The notes under the pieces: generated by a model
Databases searched by the model: none
What the model was told of the DNA's origin: nothing
Seen by the model: only the letters and a program-made list of their open reading frames with translations
In this document: positions 45,913 through 55,913 of the stretch, piece by piece
How positions within the stretch are numbered: the first letter of the stretch is position 1
How the letters are laid out: every line of letters begins with the position of its first letter
NCBI RefSeq assembly: GCF_000520015.2
Contig: NZ_CP007044.2
Span: 2,356,001 to 2,420,000 of the forward strand
Length of the DNA stretch: 64,000 nucleotides
From: Chania multitudinisentens RB-25
GTDB lineage: Bacteria; Pseudomonadota; Gammaproteobacteria; Enterobacterales; Enterobacteriaceae
Direction of reading: 5' to 3'
Translations under genes and position numbers: made by a program

Positions 45913-46761
45913 TTACAGCAGTTTTTTCACCAGTTGTTCGCTGTGGCGGATGCGATCGCGGGCATGATCGAGATCATGCTGGATCAAGGCCATAAACAAG
46001 AGATCGGTCAGGGCAAATTGCGCCGTACTAGAAGAGATGGCGGCGCTGCGCGTATTGGGCTCTTCGGCGATGGTATACAGGCAATGATCGGCGCGTTGTT
46101 GTAAACCATTAGGGGTAAAACTGGTTAAAGCCAGCACGGGGGCTCCGGCAATACGGGCTTCTTCTGCCGCCAGATTGATTTCGCGCCGTTCCCCGCTGAA
46201 CGAAATCGCTAGCAGCAGATCTTCTTTGCATAAAGCCTGTGCTGTTGCCAATTGAACATGAATATCCGTTTCGGCCACGGCCATCACGCCAATTTTTAAC
46301 AGTTTGAATGAAAGATCTTTCGCCACTAATCCAGAAGCGCCTAACCCAACCAAAACCACTCGCCGTGCTGCCCGGAGCATATCCAGTGCGGTGTGCAGCC
46401 GTTGTTCACTGTTGATATCCAAGGTTGCGCGCAGGGCTGCCTGTTTTTCCGCCAATAATTTTTCACCCACGGTTTTCAGCGAATCGCTACTGAGGATGTG
46501 ATTATGGACGGTAACGACCGGCTCGGCCTGTGGTTGGGCCAGCGTTTCGCTCAAGGCCAGTTTCAAGGCCGGAAAACCCTTATAGCCCATTTTTTGGGCG
46601 AATTTGACGACGCTAGACTGGCTGACGCCGGCTAATTGGGCTAATTTCTGTGAGCTGAGATGGCGCGCTTGTTCAGCATTGTGCAAGAGAAAGTCCGCCA
46701 GTTTGCGGTCGTTTTGAGCCAGTGTCGGGTACATCTGGCGAATGCGAAGAAGGGTACTCAT
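45913..46761 (-). CDS. murR: MurR/RpiR-family transcriptional regulator
   Basis: 282 aa from ATG 46761 (an ATG at 46794 would add 11 residues). N-terminal HTH_6 (KLAQLAGVSQSSVVKFAQKMGYKGFPALK) and C-terminal SIS sugar-phosphate domain (VVLVGLGASGLVAKDLSFKL). Divergent from murQ, so likely the MurNAc-6-phosphate-responsive repressor of MurNAc use. No murP follows murQ here, unlike E. coli. Confidence 0.85.
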   Translation of the reverse strand: MSTLLRIRQMYPTLAQNDRKLADFLLHNAEQARHLSSQKLAQLAGVSQSSVVKFAQKMGYKGFPALKLALSETLAQPQAEPVVTVHNHILSSDSLKTVGEKLLAEKQAALRATLDINSEQRLHTALDMLRAARRVVLVGLGASGLVAKDLSFKLLKIGVMAVAETDIHVQLATAQALCKEDLLLAISFSGERREINLAAEEARIAGAPVLALTSFTPNGLQQRADHCLYTIAEEPNTRSAAISSSTAQFALTDLLFMALIQHDLDHARDRIRHSEQLVKKLL

Positions 46762-46944
46762 TAGGTTGTATCCCGTAATGGGGCGTGGTGCCATTGCTAA
46801 CTAAAAACCTGCAATTTTTGCTGATTCTTTGCGGGCTGCCCGGCATTTTGCCACGTTGATGGCGAAATTCTTAACGAAAAATTATCTGAAACCTTTTAAA
46901 ACGCGAATCGTCCTTGTGATATTGATAAAATATTCAAATATTGA

Positions 46945-46963
46945 TTTAATTTTATGAATTAAA
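46945..46963. promoter_or_regulatory. Possible MurR operator upstream of murQ
   Basis: TTTAATT and AATTAAA (46945-46951 and 46957-46963) form an inverted repeat 17 bp before the murQ start in the murR-murQ divergent region. AT-rich repeats occur by chance here, so support is weak. Confidence 0.3.
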
Positions 46964-46979
46964 AATTCAAGGTGATGAA

Positions 46980-47873
46980 ATGAATTTAAGTACATTAGTC
47001 TCAGAAGCTCGCAACCCTACCACTATGATGTTAGACGAAATGTCATCTTTGGAGATGATGATTTGCTTCAATAACGAAGATCGTAAAGTCCCTGAAGCCA
47101 TTGCTAGCGTATTGCCAGAAATCGCTCAAGCGGCGGATTTAGCCGCGGATGCTCTGCGGGCTGGGGGGCGTTTAATCTATCTGGGGGCGGGCACCAGCGG
47201 CAGATTGGGCGTTTTAGATGCTTCGGAATGCCCGCCAACTTTCGGTGTGCCTCATGGTATGGTGGTTGGTGTGATTGCCGGTGGGCCAGGGGCGTTGTTT
47301 AAGGCGGTAGAAGGCGCTGAAGATGATGTTGCGCTAGGCGAAGCCGACCTGAAAGCCTTGAACCTGGAAGCGCGTGATATGGTGGTGGGGCTGGCGGCCT
47401 CCGGGCGCACGCCTTATGTCATTGGTGCGTTACAGTTCGCTCGCCAAGTCGGTTGCCCAACGGTGGCGATTTCCTGTAATCCAGATTCCCCGATTGCCAA
47501 GGCAGCGCAGGTTGCCATCTCGCCAGTGGTCGGCCCGGAAGCGTTGACGGGTTCCACACGGATGAAATCGGGTACTGCACAGAAATTGGTGCTGAACATG
47601 ATTTCCACCGGGGCAATGGTGAAGCTAGGGAAGGTTTATCAGAACCTGATGGTCGATGTGAAAGCCAGCAATGAAAAGCTGGTGGATCGTGCCTGCCGTA
47701 TTGTGGTGGAAGCTACCGGAGCCGTTCGCAGCCAAGCGGAAGAAGCCTTGGCCCAAACCGGATTTGAGGTAAAACCCGCGATCCTGATGATCCTGGCTGA
47801 CATTACGGCGGAAGAAGCGCACCAGCGCTTACAGCAACACAACGGCTATTTGCGGGCGGCTTTGATGTGTTAA
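46980..47873 (+). CDS. murQ: N-acetylmuramic acid 6-phosphate etherase
   Basis: 297 aa. SIS domain: LIYLGAGTSGRLGVLDASECPPTFG with the catalytic glutamate (residues about 66-90), and the second motif GSTRMKSGTAQKLVLNMISTG. Converts MurNAc-6P to GlcNAc-6P and lactate in cell-wall recycling. Confidence 0.97.
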   Translation: MNLSTLVSEARNPTTMMLDEMSSLEMMICFNNEDRKVPEAIASVLPEIAQAADLAADALRAGGRLIYLGAGTSGRLGVLDASECPPTFGVPHGMVVGVIAGGPGALFKAVEGAEDDVALGEADLKALNLEARDMVVGLAASGRTPYVIGALQFARQVGCPTVAISCNPDSPIAKAAQVAISPVVGPEALTGSTRMKSGTAQKLVLNMISTGAMVKLGKVYQNLMVDVKASNEKLVDRACRIVVEATGAVRSQAEEALAQTGFEVKPAILMILADITAEEAHQRLQQHNGYLRAALMC

Positions 47874-47949
47874 TCGCGCTCAGGGGGAGCCATTTATCGT
47901 CAGCTGGTGGTGCTAAACCTATTTATTGAATGATCCTGAGGAGTCGCGC

Positions 47950-48606
47950 GTGGCCGAAAAACCAGGCCAAGAAGGGGAACAAGCTCGCCGGGTAGTGTTT
48001 TTTGACCTGGACGGTACGCTGCATCGGGAAGATATGTTCGGCAGTTTCCTGCGCTTTTTGTTGCGGCATTTGCCGCTGAATGTCGTGTTGGTACTGCCGT
48101 TATTGCCCCTGGTTGGGTTAGGAATGCTGATGAGTGGGCGTGCCGCACGCTGGCCGGTGAGCCTATTGCTGTGGGCGATAACCTTTGGCCGCTCTGAGGC
48201 GGTGTTGCAAGCGCTGGAGCTGCGGTTTATCGCCTGTTTTCGCCATAAAGTCACTGCGTTTCCGGTGATACAGATGCGTTTGCGCCACTACCTTAACGAA
48301 CACGATGCGCAAGTGTGGATAATCACCGGTTCACCGGAACGGCTAGTGAAACAGGTCTACCAGGATTCTACTTTTCTGCCGCGGGTGCATTTGGTGGGGA
48401 GCCACATCGCGCGCCGTTATGGGGGATGGGTACTGACGCTGCGCTGCTTGGGGCGACAAAAAGTGCTGCAACTGGAACAGCGTCTCGGTTCACCGCTGAA
48501 ATTATACAGTGGTTACAGCGACAGCAAGCAGGATAACCCGCTGCTGGTTTTTTGCGAGCACCGCTGGCGGGTAAGTAAAGAAGGTGAATTGCAGCAATTG
48601 AATTGA
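47950..48606 (+). CDS. pgpC: Phosphatidylglycerophosphatase C
   Basis: 218 aa from GTG 47950, preferred over ATG 47926 because GAGGAG lies just before it. HAD motif VVFFDLDGTLHREDMFGSFLR, two membrane-associated hydrophobic segments (about residues 40-62), motif II ITGSPERLV and GYSDSKQDNPLL as motif III/IV. Dephosphorylates PGP in phosphatidylglycerol synthesis. Former yfhB. Confidence 0.93.
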   Translation: MAEKPGQEGEQARRVVFFDLDGTLHREDMFGSFLRFLLRHLPLNVVLVLPLLPLVGLGMLMSGRAARWPVSLLLWAITFGRSEAVLQALELRFIACFRHKVTAFPVIQMRLRHYLNEHDAQVWIITGSPERLVKQVYQDSTFLPRVHLVGSHIARRYGGWVLTLRCLGRQKVLQLEQRLGSPLKLYSGYSDSKQDNPLLVFCEHRWRVSKEGELQQLN

Positions 48607-48683
48607 TCGCTCACCAGGTTATGGCTGTGTTTTTTATTTTTTTGACGTAATGCCACAGCCATAAAATAGAGTACTACTGTCAA

Positions 48684-49736
48684 TCAGTCGTCGGTCATAT
48701 CCTGTGGCTGACGCCCCAATCGCCAGATTTTTTCCGCATAGTGACCCAGGGCCCACAGGCTTATCCCCAGCAGAACAAAGAAAACGGCCTTTGGCATACT
48801 GTCCCAGAAGAATTCGAAAAAACGGGTGTACAGATTGATACCGAGGAACGTTAAGCCAAACCCGCGCAGCATGCCATCATCATGCTTGAGCCCGAGCCAG
48901 ATAGCCGCTGCGGCAGCAAGGCCAAACAGCAGGCTCCAGTGAAGCAGTTCGATCTGACGCGTACTGTACCAACTGTCCAGATCGCCATAGTTACCGAAGA
49001 TGGACAGGATCCACAGGGCGATAAACAGATACAATAGCCCCATAGCTAGCGAAACCCGATCCAGGCCGCGTTGGGCTAACGCCGGTTGCAGCAGGCGTGC
49101 AGCGGCGATCAGCACAAGACCAAAAGCAATAAAACGGATCGGGTAACTCATGCCCAGCCAGTAAGCGCCCCAACCCGACATATAGCCGGTTTCTGCGCCA
49201 AAAGCGTTGCCGAGTGACAGCAAGGCGAACCACCATACTAACCCGGAACGGCTGAACCAGCCGATGGCACCGTACAACAAAGCAGCCAACATCAGCAGCG
49301 CAGATACACGCCCGCTGCCGTTATCCAACCAGACGCCCAACTGCCATAGCGCGCAGGCGGTGAGCAGAACGGCAATAAACAAGATGGCTTCATTACTGTA
49401 GCGCTTGTCTGGGGTGCGTATGCGACGGCGCAATGCCCAAACGTAGACCAGAACCGCCAGCAAGGCAGCAATCATCATGCGCACTGGCGCATCAAAACGG
49501 AACAATTCACCGAGCTGTTGCAGTAACCAATGGTCGGTAAACAGGCTGGTGATGGCGATCACCAATGAAGCCAGTGCGGCAAGAAACGCATAGCGTGCCA
49601 GCCGGCGCCAGTCAAAAGGCTGAATCTGCATATTTTGCAGCAGGTGCTGGCGCTGTTCGGGAGTGAGCACACCTTCGTCCAGCCAACTGTTAAGGGCTTT
49701 ATGTACCACTGCGGCATTTTTTTTGTTGAGCTTCAT
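48684..49736 (-). CDS. DUF2157 membrane protein
   Basis: 350 aa. A cytoplasmic N-terminus (LDEGVLTPEQRQHLLQ, DUF2157-like) is followed by about ten hydrophobic segments from residue 45 on. Function unknown. It lies 63 bp after the response-regulator gene on the same strand and may be the last gene of the VWA-kinase-regulator group. Confidence 0.8.
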   Translation of the reverse strand: MKLNKKNAAVVHKALNSWLDEGVLTPEQRQHLLQNMQIQPFDWRRLARYAFLAALASLVIAITSLFTDHWLLQQLGELFRFDAPVRMMIAALLAVLVYVWALRRRIRTPDKRYSNEAILFIAVLLTACALWQLGVWLDNGSGRVSALLMLAALLYGAIGWFSRSGLVWWFALLSLGNAFGAETGYMSGWGAYWLGMSYPIRFIAFGLVLIAAARLLQPALAQRGLDRVSLAMGLLYLFIALWILSIFGNYGDLDSWYSTRQIELLHWSLLFGLAAAAAIWLGLKHDDGMLRGFGLTFLGINLYTRFFEFFWDSMPKAVFFVLLGISLWALGHYAEKIWRLGRQPQDMTDD

Positions 49737-49799
49737 GTTTTGCCTTCCTGGATAACATCGATTCTCGCCAGTATATCTCTGAATACAGGGCCTGGTGAC

Positions 49800-50489
49800 T
49801 TAGCTTGATTGGTAACGATAGCCCATACCATGCACCGTGCGCACCAGGACCGGATTGGCCGGATCTAATTCAATGGTCTTGCGCAGTTTGGAAATATGCT
49901 GATCGAGCGTTCGGCTTTGTGGCAGATGGTCGTATCCCCAAACCGCGTCAAACAGCATATCCCGAGTGACCACCCGGTTTTTATGTTGATACAGATAGCG
50001 CAGGATATTAACCTCGCGCAGCGACAGTTCGAGACGCTGCTCCCCGCGGGTGGCGCATAGTTCATTAGGGAAGACCCTAAGGTCACCAAATGGGAAGCTG
50101 GTATTTTCCTCCGCATCCGACGTTTGGCGCAGGCAGCGCCGAGCGATGGTCTTGATCCTGGCACGCATTTCATGGATGCCGAACGGTTTGCTGATGTAGT
50201 CGTCTGCACCGAGTTCTAACCCGATCACCCGGTCAATTTCCTCATCTCTGGCTGACAGGAACACGATGGGGATCTGCTGATCGTGCTGGCGAATCTCTTT
50301 GCACACTTTATATCCATCCAGCTCCGGCATCATGATGTCGAGAATAATGAAATCCGGCTGTTGCTGGTGGTACAGCACCAATGCCTGCGCGCCGTTTTCT
50401 GCCGCGATGGGGTGGTAACCTTCATGTGCTAGTACCTCCATTAAACCATTGCGAATGTGGGCATCGTCTTCGGCGATCAATATTTTCAC
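49800..50489 (-). CDS. OmpR-family response regulator
   Basis: 229 aa. Receiver domain with acidic D8/D9, phosphoacceptor D51 (FIILDIMMPELDG) and K in SKPFG near residue 102. C-terminal winged helix with SLREVNILRYLYQHKNRVVTRDMLFDAVWG and RTLDQHISKLRKTIE. Overlaps the kinase gene by 4 bp, so the pair works together. No known regulon can be named from sequence. Confidence 0.93.
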   Translation of the reverse strand: MKILIAEDDAHIRNGLMEVLAHEGYHPIAAENGAQALVLYHQQQPDFIILDIMMPELDGYKVCKEIRQHDQQIPIVFLSARDEEIDRVIGLELGADDYISKPFGIHEMRARIKTIARRCLRQTSDAEENTSFPFGDLRVFPNELCATRGEQRLELSLREVNILRYLYQHKNRVVTRDMLFDAVWGYDHLPQSRTLDQHISKLRKTIELDPANPVLVRTVHGMGYRYQSS

Positions 50490-52030
50490 GTGTGCTGCTC
50501 CTTAGCGGTGGCGGCCTCTGGCCCAGTGGCTAGCGGCAGCGCCAAAGTGAAACAACTGCCGGTTGGGCCACTGGTGACAGAGATCTCCCCTTGCAGACTG
50601 GCCGCCAACTGTTTAGCGATGGTTAAACCGATACCTGTGCCGGAAACCCCTTCGGTAATGCTGCTTTTCACCCGATAAAACGGCTGAAAGATGGCCTTCA
50701 ATTCTTTCGCTGCGATGCCGCTACCGTAGTCGCGGACTTTGATCAGCACATGGCTAGCGCTTTGCTCGGCGATCAGTTCAACCCGTTTGCCTTGGGCTGC
50801 GTATTTTTCAGCGTTACTGAGAAAATTGCTGATAATCTGCGTCAGGCGGTCCACGTCGGTGGTGAGATGTATCTCGCTGTGAATCAGCAGCACCAGTTCC
50901 ATTTGCCTGGCGCTGAAGGCGGGGATAAAAGCGTGGTAAATCTTGTGCAACAGCGGGCTTAGGGCTACCGGTTGCAAATGAACCTTCGGCGCTTTGGTAA
51001 AGCTGAGGATATTCTGGATCAGCCGTGAAAGGCGCTGGCTCTCATTAAGAATCACTTCAAGATAACGTTGGCCTGGGCTAAGCGGCGTACTATCTTCCGC
51101 TTGCAACTCCTGCAACATCTCCGCATACAGGGTGATATTGGTCAGTGGCGTTTTCAATTCGTGGGAAACCTGACCAACGAAGTTGACCTGCTGTTGGGCG
51201 AGCCGCAGTTGGCGGGTATATTCCCGGTACAGGTACAGCATGGCCAGCCCGACGAGAGCGATCAGTAACAATAGCAACAGGCCGCCCCAGATATAGAGGG
51301 TGTAGCCGTTGAGCGTTTTGGCGTAATAGTCTATTTGCCAGGCGCTCAGCGGATAAGGCAGGCGTTGAGAATCTAGCGCTTTTTGGCCGTCGGCCAACGT
51401 CGCATCGCCACTCTGATAAAGCAAGCGCCCATCATCCAACACTTGCACCGTGTTTGGCGTATAGTCGAACGCCAACGTGTTTATCACATCGGACAACAGC
51501 TGAACGTAGGAAAGCTTGAAGCCGATCACCTGGTTACCGCGCTGCTGCCAGTAAATCAGTAATGGATCGCCCAACTCACGGCTGAGGTACCAACCCGAGG
51601 TCGGCTGGGTTTGTTCATCGGTAAAGTAGTGGCTGTAAAGCAGGCTTGGGTCCTGCACGATGGGAGTGATAGCCTGTACCCAGGCTTGCTGTTTCTCGGT
51701 CAGCGCTGTTTGGGCGTTCGGGAACAACAGCCGGTTTTTTTCTAGCACAAAGAGCGCATCAATGCTGCTTTCTTGGGCGACTAATGCATTGAGCGCTTTG
51801 CTGTCTAACGGGATATAGGCGGCGATGGAGCTGAGGCGTACGGCGTTCTGATTTAGCAAATCCAGAATAAAAGTACTGACCTGGGCAGTATGACTCTGTG
51901 CCAGGCGTTGGTTCTGGTAATGGCGCAACAGGGCTTCATGGGTCAGGGTTCGATAACCGAAATAGGCGATCGCTGCACAAATCAGCAGCGTGGTAAAGGT
52001 AAAGAGGAACAGACTTCTTGACGGCTTCAT
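50486..52030 (-). CDS. Membrane sensor histidine kinase
   Basis: 514 aa. Membrane segments at about residues 7-27 and 252-275 frame a periplasmic sensor of roughly 220 residues. H-box FVGQVSHELKTPLTNI with H near residue 290, N-box IISNFLSNAEKYA, and G boxes VRDYGSGIA and GTGIGLTIAKQLA. It phosphorylates the regulator encoded 3' and overlapping. The signal is unknown; the neighbouring exported VWA protein is a candidate partner. Confidence 0.92.
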   Translation of the reverse strand: MKPSRSLFLFTFTTLLICAAIAYFGYRTLTHEALLRHYQNQRLAQSHTAQVSTFILDLLNQNAVRLSSIAAYIPLDSKALNALVAQESSIDALFVLEKNRLLFPNAQTALTEKQQAWVQAITPIVQDPSLLYSHYFTDEQTQPTSGWYLSRELGDPLLIYWQQRGNQVIGFKLSYVQLLSDVINTLAFDYTPNTVQVLDDGRLLYQSGDATLADGQKALDSQRLPYPLSAWQIDYYAKTLNGYTLYIWGGLLLLLLIALVGLAMLYLYREYTRQLRLAQQQVNFVGQVSHELKTPLTNITLYAEMLQELQAEDSTPLSPGQRYLEVILNESQRLSRLIQNILSFTKAPKVHLQPVALSPLLHKIYHAFIPAFSARQMELVLLIHSEIHLTTDVDRLTQIISNFLSNAEKYAAQGKRVELIAEQSASHVLIKVRDYGSGIAAKELKAIFQPFYRVKSSITEGVSGTGIGLTIAKQLAASLQGEISVTSGPTGSCFTLALPLATGPEAATAKEQHT

Positions 52031-52085
52031 GACCTATCCCGTGGCGGCGCTGAGCCCGTTGACTGGCCCAGCGCAGAGTTGAACT

Positions 52086-53414
52086 TTATTTCTGCTGTTG
52101 CTTGACGCTGTAATTTTGTTCTTTGAGTTCCTTACGGTAGGTGGCGGCTTCTTTACTGTCAATGTCCTCTGCCAACTTGCGCTGTTTCTCCGTGCTTTCT
52201 CTGATTTTTTTCTCTGCCACCGGGCTGGAGAAGGACAGGCCGCTCAGCTCGCTCGCGTTGGATTCTAATACTTTTTTGGCCTCATCTTTGCGGCCTGCAT
52301 CAATGAGCCGGATCGCTTCGTCATTGGCCAGCGCCGTTTTCTGAATCTCTGACTCCGCCAGCACTTCCTGCTGCACGGCATCGCTGACCTTGGCCGCGGA
52401 ACGGCTGTAGCTGACGGTCACCTGCTCGTTGACACGATCCTGCCGCTTGCTGCTGAGGTTCAGGTAGCTGACGCTGACGTCAGCCAGGTTCTTTTGCTGA
52501 TTGTCCGTACCTTGGTCTGGGATCACTTCTAGCAGAACGTATTTTTCCTGATTGGAGTACAACTGATTCAGTTTGACGTTAACCACATTGCCGGAGATTT
52601 CTCCATCGCGCCCAAGCAAGCGCACCGGTTTTACCCGATCGCCAGTCTTGATCCGCACGATAACATCCTGCGCCACTACCGACATAACGTCCTGAAATTC
52701 TTTGGTGAAAGCGCTTTCCAGGTCAGCCGAATTGGCGACAAAAGCATGGTTACCGTCGCTGTAGCCAGCGATGGTGGTCATTAGATCTTCGTTATAGTCA
52801 TCACCCAGCCCGATGGTGGTAATGGCAATGCCTTTCTTGGCCGCTATGCGTGCCAGATCGGCAAGTTCGCTGATTGAGGTCGGGCCGGTATTGGCCTGGC
52901 CGTCAGAGAGCAAAATGATGCGGTTTACCTGCTCTTGATTCAGGTGTTTATCCACCTGGCCAATGCCTTTGCTGACACCGGCAAACAGCGCGGTCATCCC
53001 CTGTGGATGAATATGCTGCTGAATGCTGGCGATTAATGCGGGTTTGTTGCTGACCTTAGTGGCAGGAATGATCACTTCGGCACGGTTATCGTAAGCCACT
53101 ACCGATAGCGTATCCGTGGCGTTCAGCATATTCACCGCTAAGATCGCCGCCTCTCTGGCTTTTTCGATACGGTCACCGCTCATCGAGGTGGAACGGTCGA
53201 TCACCAGCGCCAGGTTGATGGGGCTGCGGCGTTGGCTATCAAGATTGAAACCGGTCAGGGAGATCTTCAGATAGTTTTTATCTTCACTGTTCACCAGCAT
53301 GACCGGGGCTGAGAGTTCCGACTTCACGCTGACCACGGGGGATGCCGCTGTTGCCAGGCTGAACAGCGGGAGTAGAGAAAATGCCAATAGGGTTGCTGCC
53401 TGTTTTATTTTCAC
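52086..53414 (-). CDS. Exported VWA-domain protein
   Basis: 442 aa with a Sec signal peptide (cleavage after ATA near residue 23). VWA domain about residues 60-240: the MIDAS begins LVIDRSTSMSGD (DxSxS), followed by LLSDGQANTGPT. The C-terminal part (about 370-442) is charged and coiled, ending in QQQK. VWA domains bind metal-dependent protein ligands. 55 bp upstream of the kinase gene on the same strand, possibly a periplasmic accessory sensor. Confidence 0.85.
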   Translation of the reverse strand: MKIKQAATLLAFSLLPLFSLATAASPVVSVKSELSAPVMLVNSEDKNYLKISLTGFNLDSQRRSPINLALVIDRSTSMSGDRIEKAREAAILAVNMLNATDTLSVVAYDNRAEVIIPATKVSNKPALIASIQQHIHPQGMTALFAGVSKGIGQVDKHLNQEQVNRIILLSDGQANTGPTSISELADLARIAAKKGIAITTIGLGDDYNEDLMTTIAGYSDGNHAFVANSADLESAFTKEFQDVMSVVAQDVIVRIKTGDRVKPVRLLGRDGEISGNVVNVKLNQLYSNQEKYVLLEVIPDQGTDNQQKNLADVSVSYLNLSSKRQDRVNEQVTVSYSRSAAKVSDAVQQEVLAESEIQKTALANDEAIRLIDAGRKDEAKKVLESNASELSGLSFSSPVAEKKIRESTEKQRKLAEDIDSKEAATYRKELKEQNYSVKQQQK

Positions 53415-53668
53415 GATAGTGCCTCTTATGCAGGACTCGGGGAGTAGTGCAGCGATTATTCACCTTATCATGAGCTGAGTTGTCAGTTCGCTGTATAAAG
53501 TTGTCAAAATTTTGTAAAACAGTGGGTTATTGCAGAAATGCTCCCCTGAGCTGAACCTTTATGAGTAAAATTCACAGGGATGACTGGCTGATTTGTTGCG
53601 GTGTTGCTGCGATCTAAAGCAGGCTACTGTGTATAATGCCCGCCGCAAATCGCACGAGAATTGATGTA

Positions 53669-54175
53669 ATGAATGTATATAACGACGACTATTGGATGAG
53701 GCAGGCATTAAGCTTGGCTCTGCGTGCGCAAGAAGAGGGTGAAGTTCCCGTGGGGGCGCTGCTGGTGCTGGATAATCAAGTGATCGGCGAAGGCTGGAAT
53801 CGGCCGATTGGCCGCCACGATCCCACCGCTCATGCAGAAATCATGGCGCTGCGCCAAGGCGGTACGGTATTGCAGAACTACCGCCTGCTGAACGCAACGC
53901 TTTACGTCACGCTGGAGCCCTGTGTGATGTGCGCCGGGGCGATGATCCATAGCCGTATCCGTCGCCTGGTGTATGGGGCCACGGACGAAAAAACCGGCGC
54001 TGCCGGTTCGCTGGTGGATATTTTGCGTCATCCAGGCATGAATCATCAGGTGGAAATTGTTTCAGGAGTGTTGGCGGAAGAGTGTGCTGCAACGCTCAGT
54101 CACTTTTTCCAACTGCGCCGTGAGCAGAAAAGGGCGCTGAAATTGGCACAGCGCGGCGGAAACGAGCCGCAATAA
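53669..54175 (+). CDS. tadA: tRNA-specific adenosine deaminase
   Basis: 168 aa from ATG 53669 (an in-frame ATG at 53636 would add 11 residues). Zinc-binding TAHAEIMALRQGG and PCVMCAGAMIHSRI. Deaminates A34 to inosine in tRNA-Arg; essential. Ends one base before the mltF stop on the other strand. Confidence 0.97.
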   Translation: MNVYNDDYWMRQALSLALRAQEEGEVPVGALLVLDNQVIGEGWNRPIGRHDPTAHAEIMALRQGGTVLQNYRLLNATLYVTLEPCVMCAGAMIHSRIRRLVYGATDEKTGAAGSLVDILRHPGMNHQVEIVSGVLAEECAATLSHFFQLRREQKRALKLAQRGGNEPQ

Positions 54176-55636
54176 TCAGAAGTTGAGGGCTAATCTGGCG
54201 TTGACAGCCGGATAACCGTTCACCTGTTCAGGGGATACTTTTGCTTCCAGCGCTGCCTTCTTCTCTTTTTCCTGCAAATACCCCACCAGGCTGACATGAT
54301 AGCGGCGGATATTCTCCACGTAGTTATAGGCTTCATGACCACGTGCATAACCGTAGGTGAGTGACGGATAATAGCGTTTCTGGCTGAGCATCGGCAGGCG
54401 CTGTTTTACGTCCACCCAACGGTCGGGGTTACCCTGCTGGCTTTTGGTCAGTTTGCGCACATCCAGCATATGCCCCCAGCCCATGTTATAGGCCGCCAGC
54501 GCGAACCAGATACGCTCGTCTTCCGGAACGCTCTCCGGCACTTTTGCCATCAGGCGTTGCAGATACAGTGCACCGCCCTGAATACTTTCTTCCGGATCAA
54601 GCCGATCATTCACTCCCAAGCCTTCAGCGGTAGGTCGTGTCAGCATCATCAGCCCGCGTACTCCGGTGGGGGAGGTTGCCAGTGGATTCCAATGGGATTC
54701 CTGATAGGCAATCGCGGCCAGTAACTGCCAATCGATTTCATTGGCGTGCTTTTCAAACAGCGAACGAAAATTGGGCAATACCGTGTCAATGGCTGACAGG
54801 AAAGTTTTGGTATCGACATAATCAAAACTGCCTACATGACCAAGGTACTTTTCTTCTAAACGCGCCAGCGTACCGTCTTCCACTATTTGGCTGTAGAAGT
54901 CCAGCATGGCGGCATGCAGGCTGCTGTCACCGTTGCGCTTCAAATACCAGGTGACGGGTTCTTCATCGCTGACGTCGAATGCGACGGCCAACTGTGGATG
55001 AATTCGTTGCAGTAAGGCAATGGTGACAGAGTCGGCAAGGGTATAATCAAGCTGGCCATCAGCGACCTGTTCCAGCAGTTCTTTGGCGGTGAGATCGCTT
55101 GATGCCTCCCAACTGAGGTTCGGGTATTTATTCTGTTTAAGCTGTTTCAGCGCGCTGGCCTGCGCTGAACCCGAAGCGACCGCCAGCTTGCCTTGCATAT
55201 CTGCAAAGGTTTTTGGCCGTGAAGTACCAAGCCGGTAGACCACCTGTTGGGAAACCGAGTAGTAGGCCGGACCGGTATTGGCACGGCTAAGGCGTTCCGG
55301 GTTATAAATCAGGCCAGCGGCAAGCAGGTCGGCTTTGCCATCATGCAGATCGTCAAACAAGTCGTTGATATTCTGATGTGGGGTCACCGCCAGCTTTACT
55401 CCCAGATAGTTGGCGAAGCTTTTTACTAACTCATAGTCAAGGCCACTCGGCCCCTGCTGGGTAGTGACATAGGTTAACGGCGCGTTCAGCGTACTGACGC
55501 GCAGTTCTCCCCGTGATTTGATCGCTTCGAGTTGGTTACCCAAACCACCGCGCCAGGAAATGTTCGGCCACAGTGCAAGTGCCAGAAGCAAGGTAACAAC
55601 ACCGATTAGAATGTAATTTGTTTTTATAGGTTTCAA
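54176..55636 (-). CDS. mltF: Membrane-bound lytic transglycosylase F
   Basis: 486 aa. N-terminal membrane/signal segment (residues about 8-26), a periplasmic substrate-binding-protein-like domain (GELRVSTLNAPLTY onwards), then an SLT domain with the catalytic glutamate in AIAYQESHWNP and GLMMLT. Cleaves peptidoglycan to 1,6-anhydromuropeptides. Usual neighbour of purL and tadA. Confidence 0.97.
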   Translation of the reverse strand: MKPIKTNYILIGVVTLLLALALWPNISWRGGLGNQLEAIKSRGELRVSTLNAPLTYVTTQQGPSGLDYELVKSFANYLGVKLAVTPHQNINDLFDDLHDGKADLLAAGLIYNPERLSRANTGPAYYSVSQQVVYRLGTSRPKTFADMQGKLAVASGSAQASALKQLKQNKYPNLSWEASSDLTAKELLEQVADGQLDYTLADSVTIALLQRIHPQLAVAFDVSDEEPVTWYLKRNGDSSLHAAMLDFYSQIVEDGTLARLEEKYLGHVGSFDYVDTKTFLSAIDTVLPNFRSLFEKHANEIDWQLLAAIAYQESHWNPLATSPTGVRGLMMLTRPTAEGLGVNDRLDPEESIQGGALYLQRLMAKVPESVPEDERIWFALAAYNMGWGHMLDVRKLTKSQQGNPDRWVDVKQRLPMLSQKRYYPSLTYGYARGHEAYNYVENIRRYHVSLVGYLQEKEKKAALEAKVSPEQVNGYPAVNARLALNF

Positions 55637-55799
55637 ATGATTATCTCTCGGTAATGCACACTTTCTGCCGATCGTAATGGTGTTTTTGTATGGTTAAATC
55701 ACCAGTACTGGGGCATTTTGCGTAACAAAATGCCTGTGTGCAACTTTATTGACACGTTATGACAAATGGATGGCGAGAGAGCTTTTATCAATAATCGCC

Positions 55800-55838
55800 A
55801 CGCAAACGGTTTCGTCGGCGACGCAGATTCTCTATAAT
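55800..55838 (+). promoter_or_regulatory. PurR box and -10 of purL
   Basis: ACGCAAACGGTTTCGT at 55800-55815 differs by one base from the PurR consensus ACGCAAACGTTTTCGT. TATAAT at 55833-55838 is a consensus -10. The PurR site overlaps the -35 region, as in the E. coli pur regulon. Confidence 0.92.
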
Positions 55839-55913
55839 GACGCGCGTTTTCCCCCCTGTTGCGCCCAATGAAGCACTGAGATCGGTGGCTTCGAAGACGA
55901 GAGAACTTTGATT

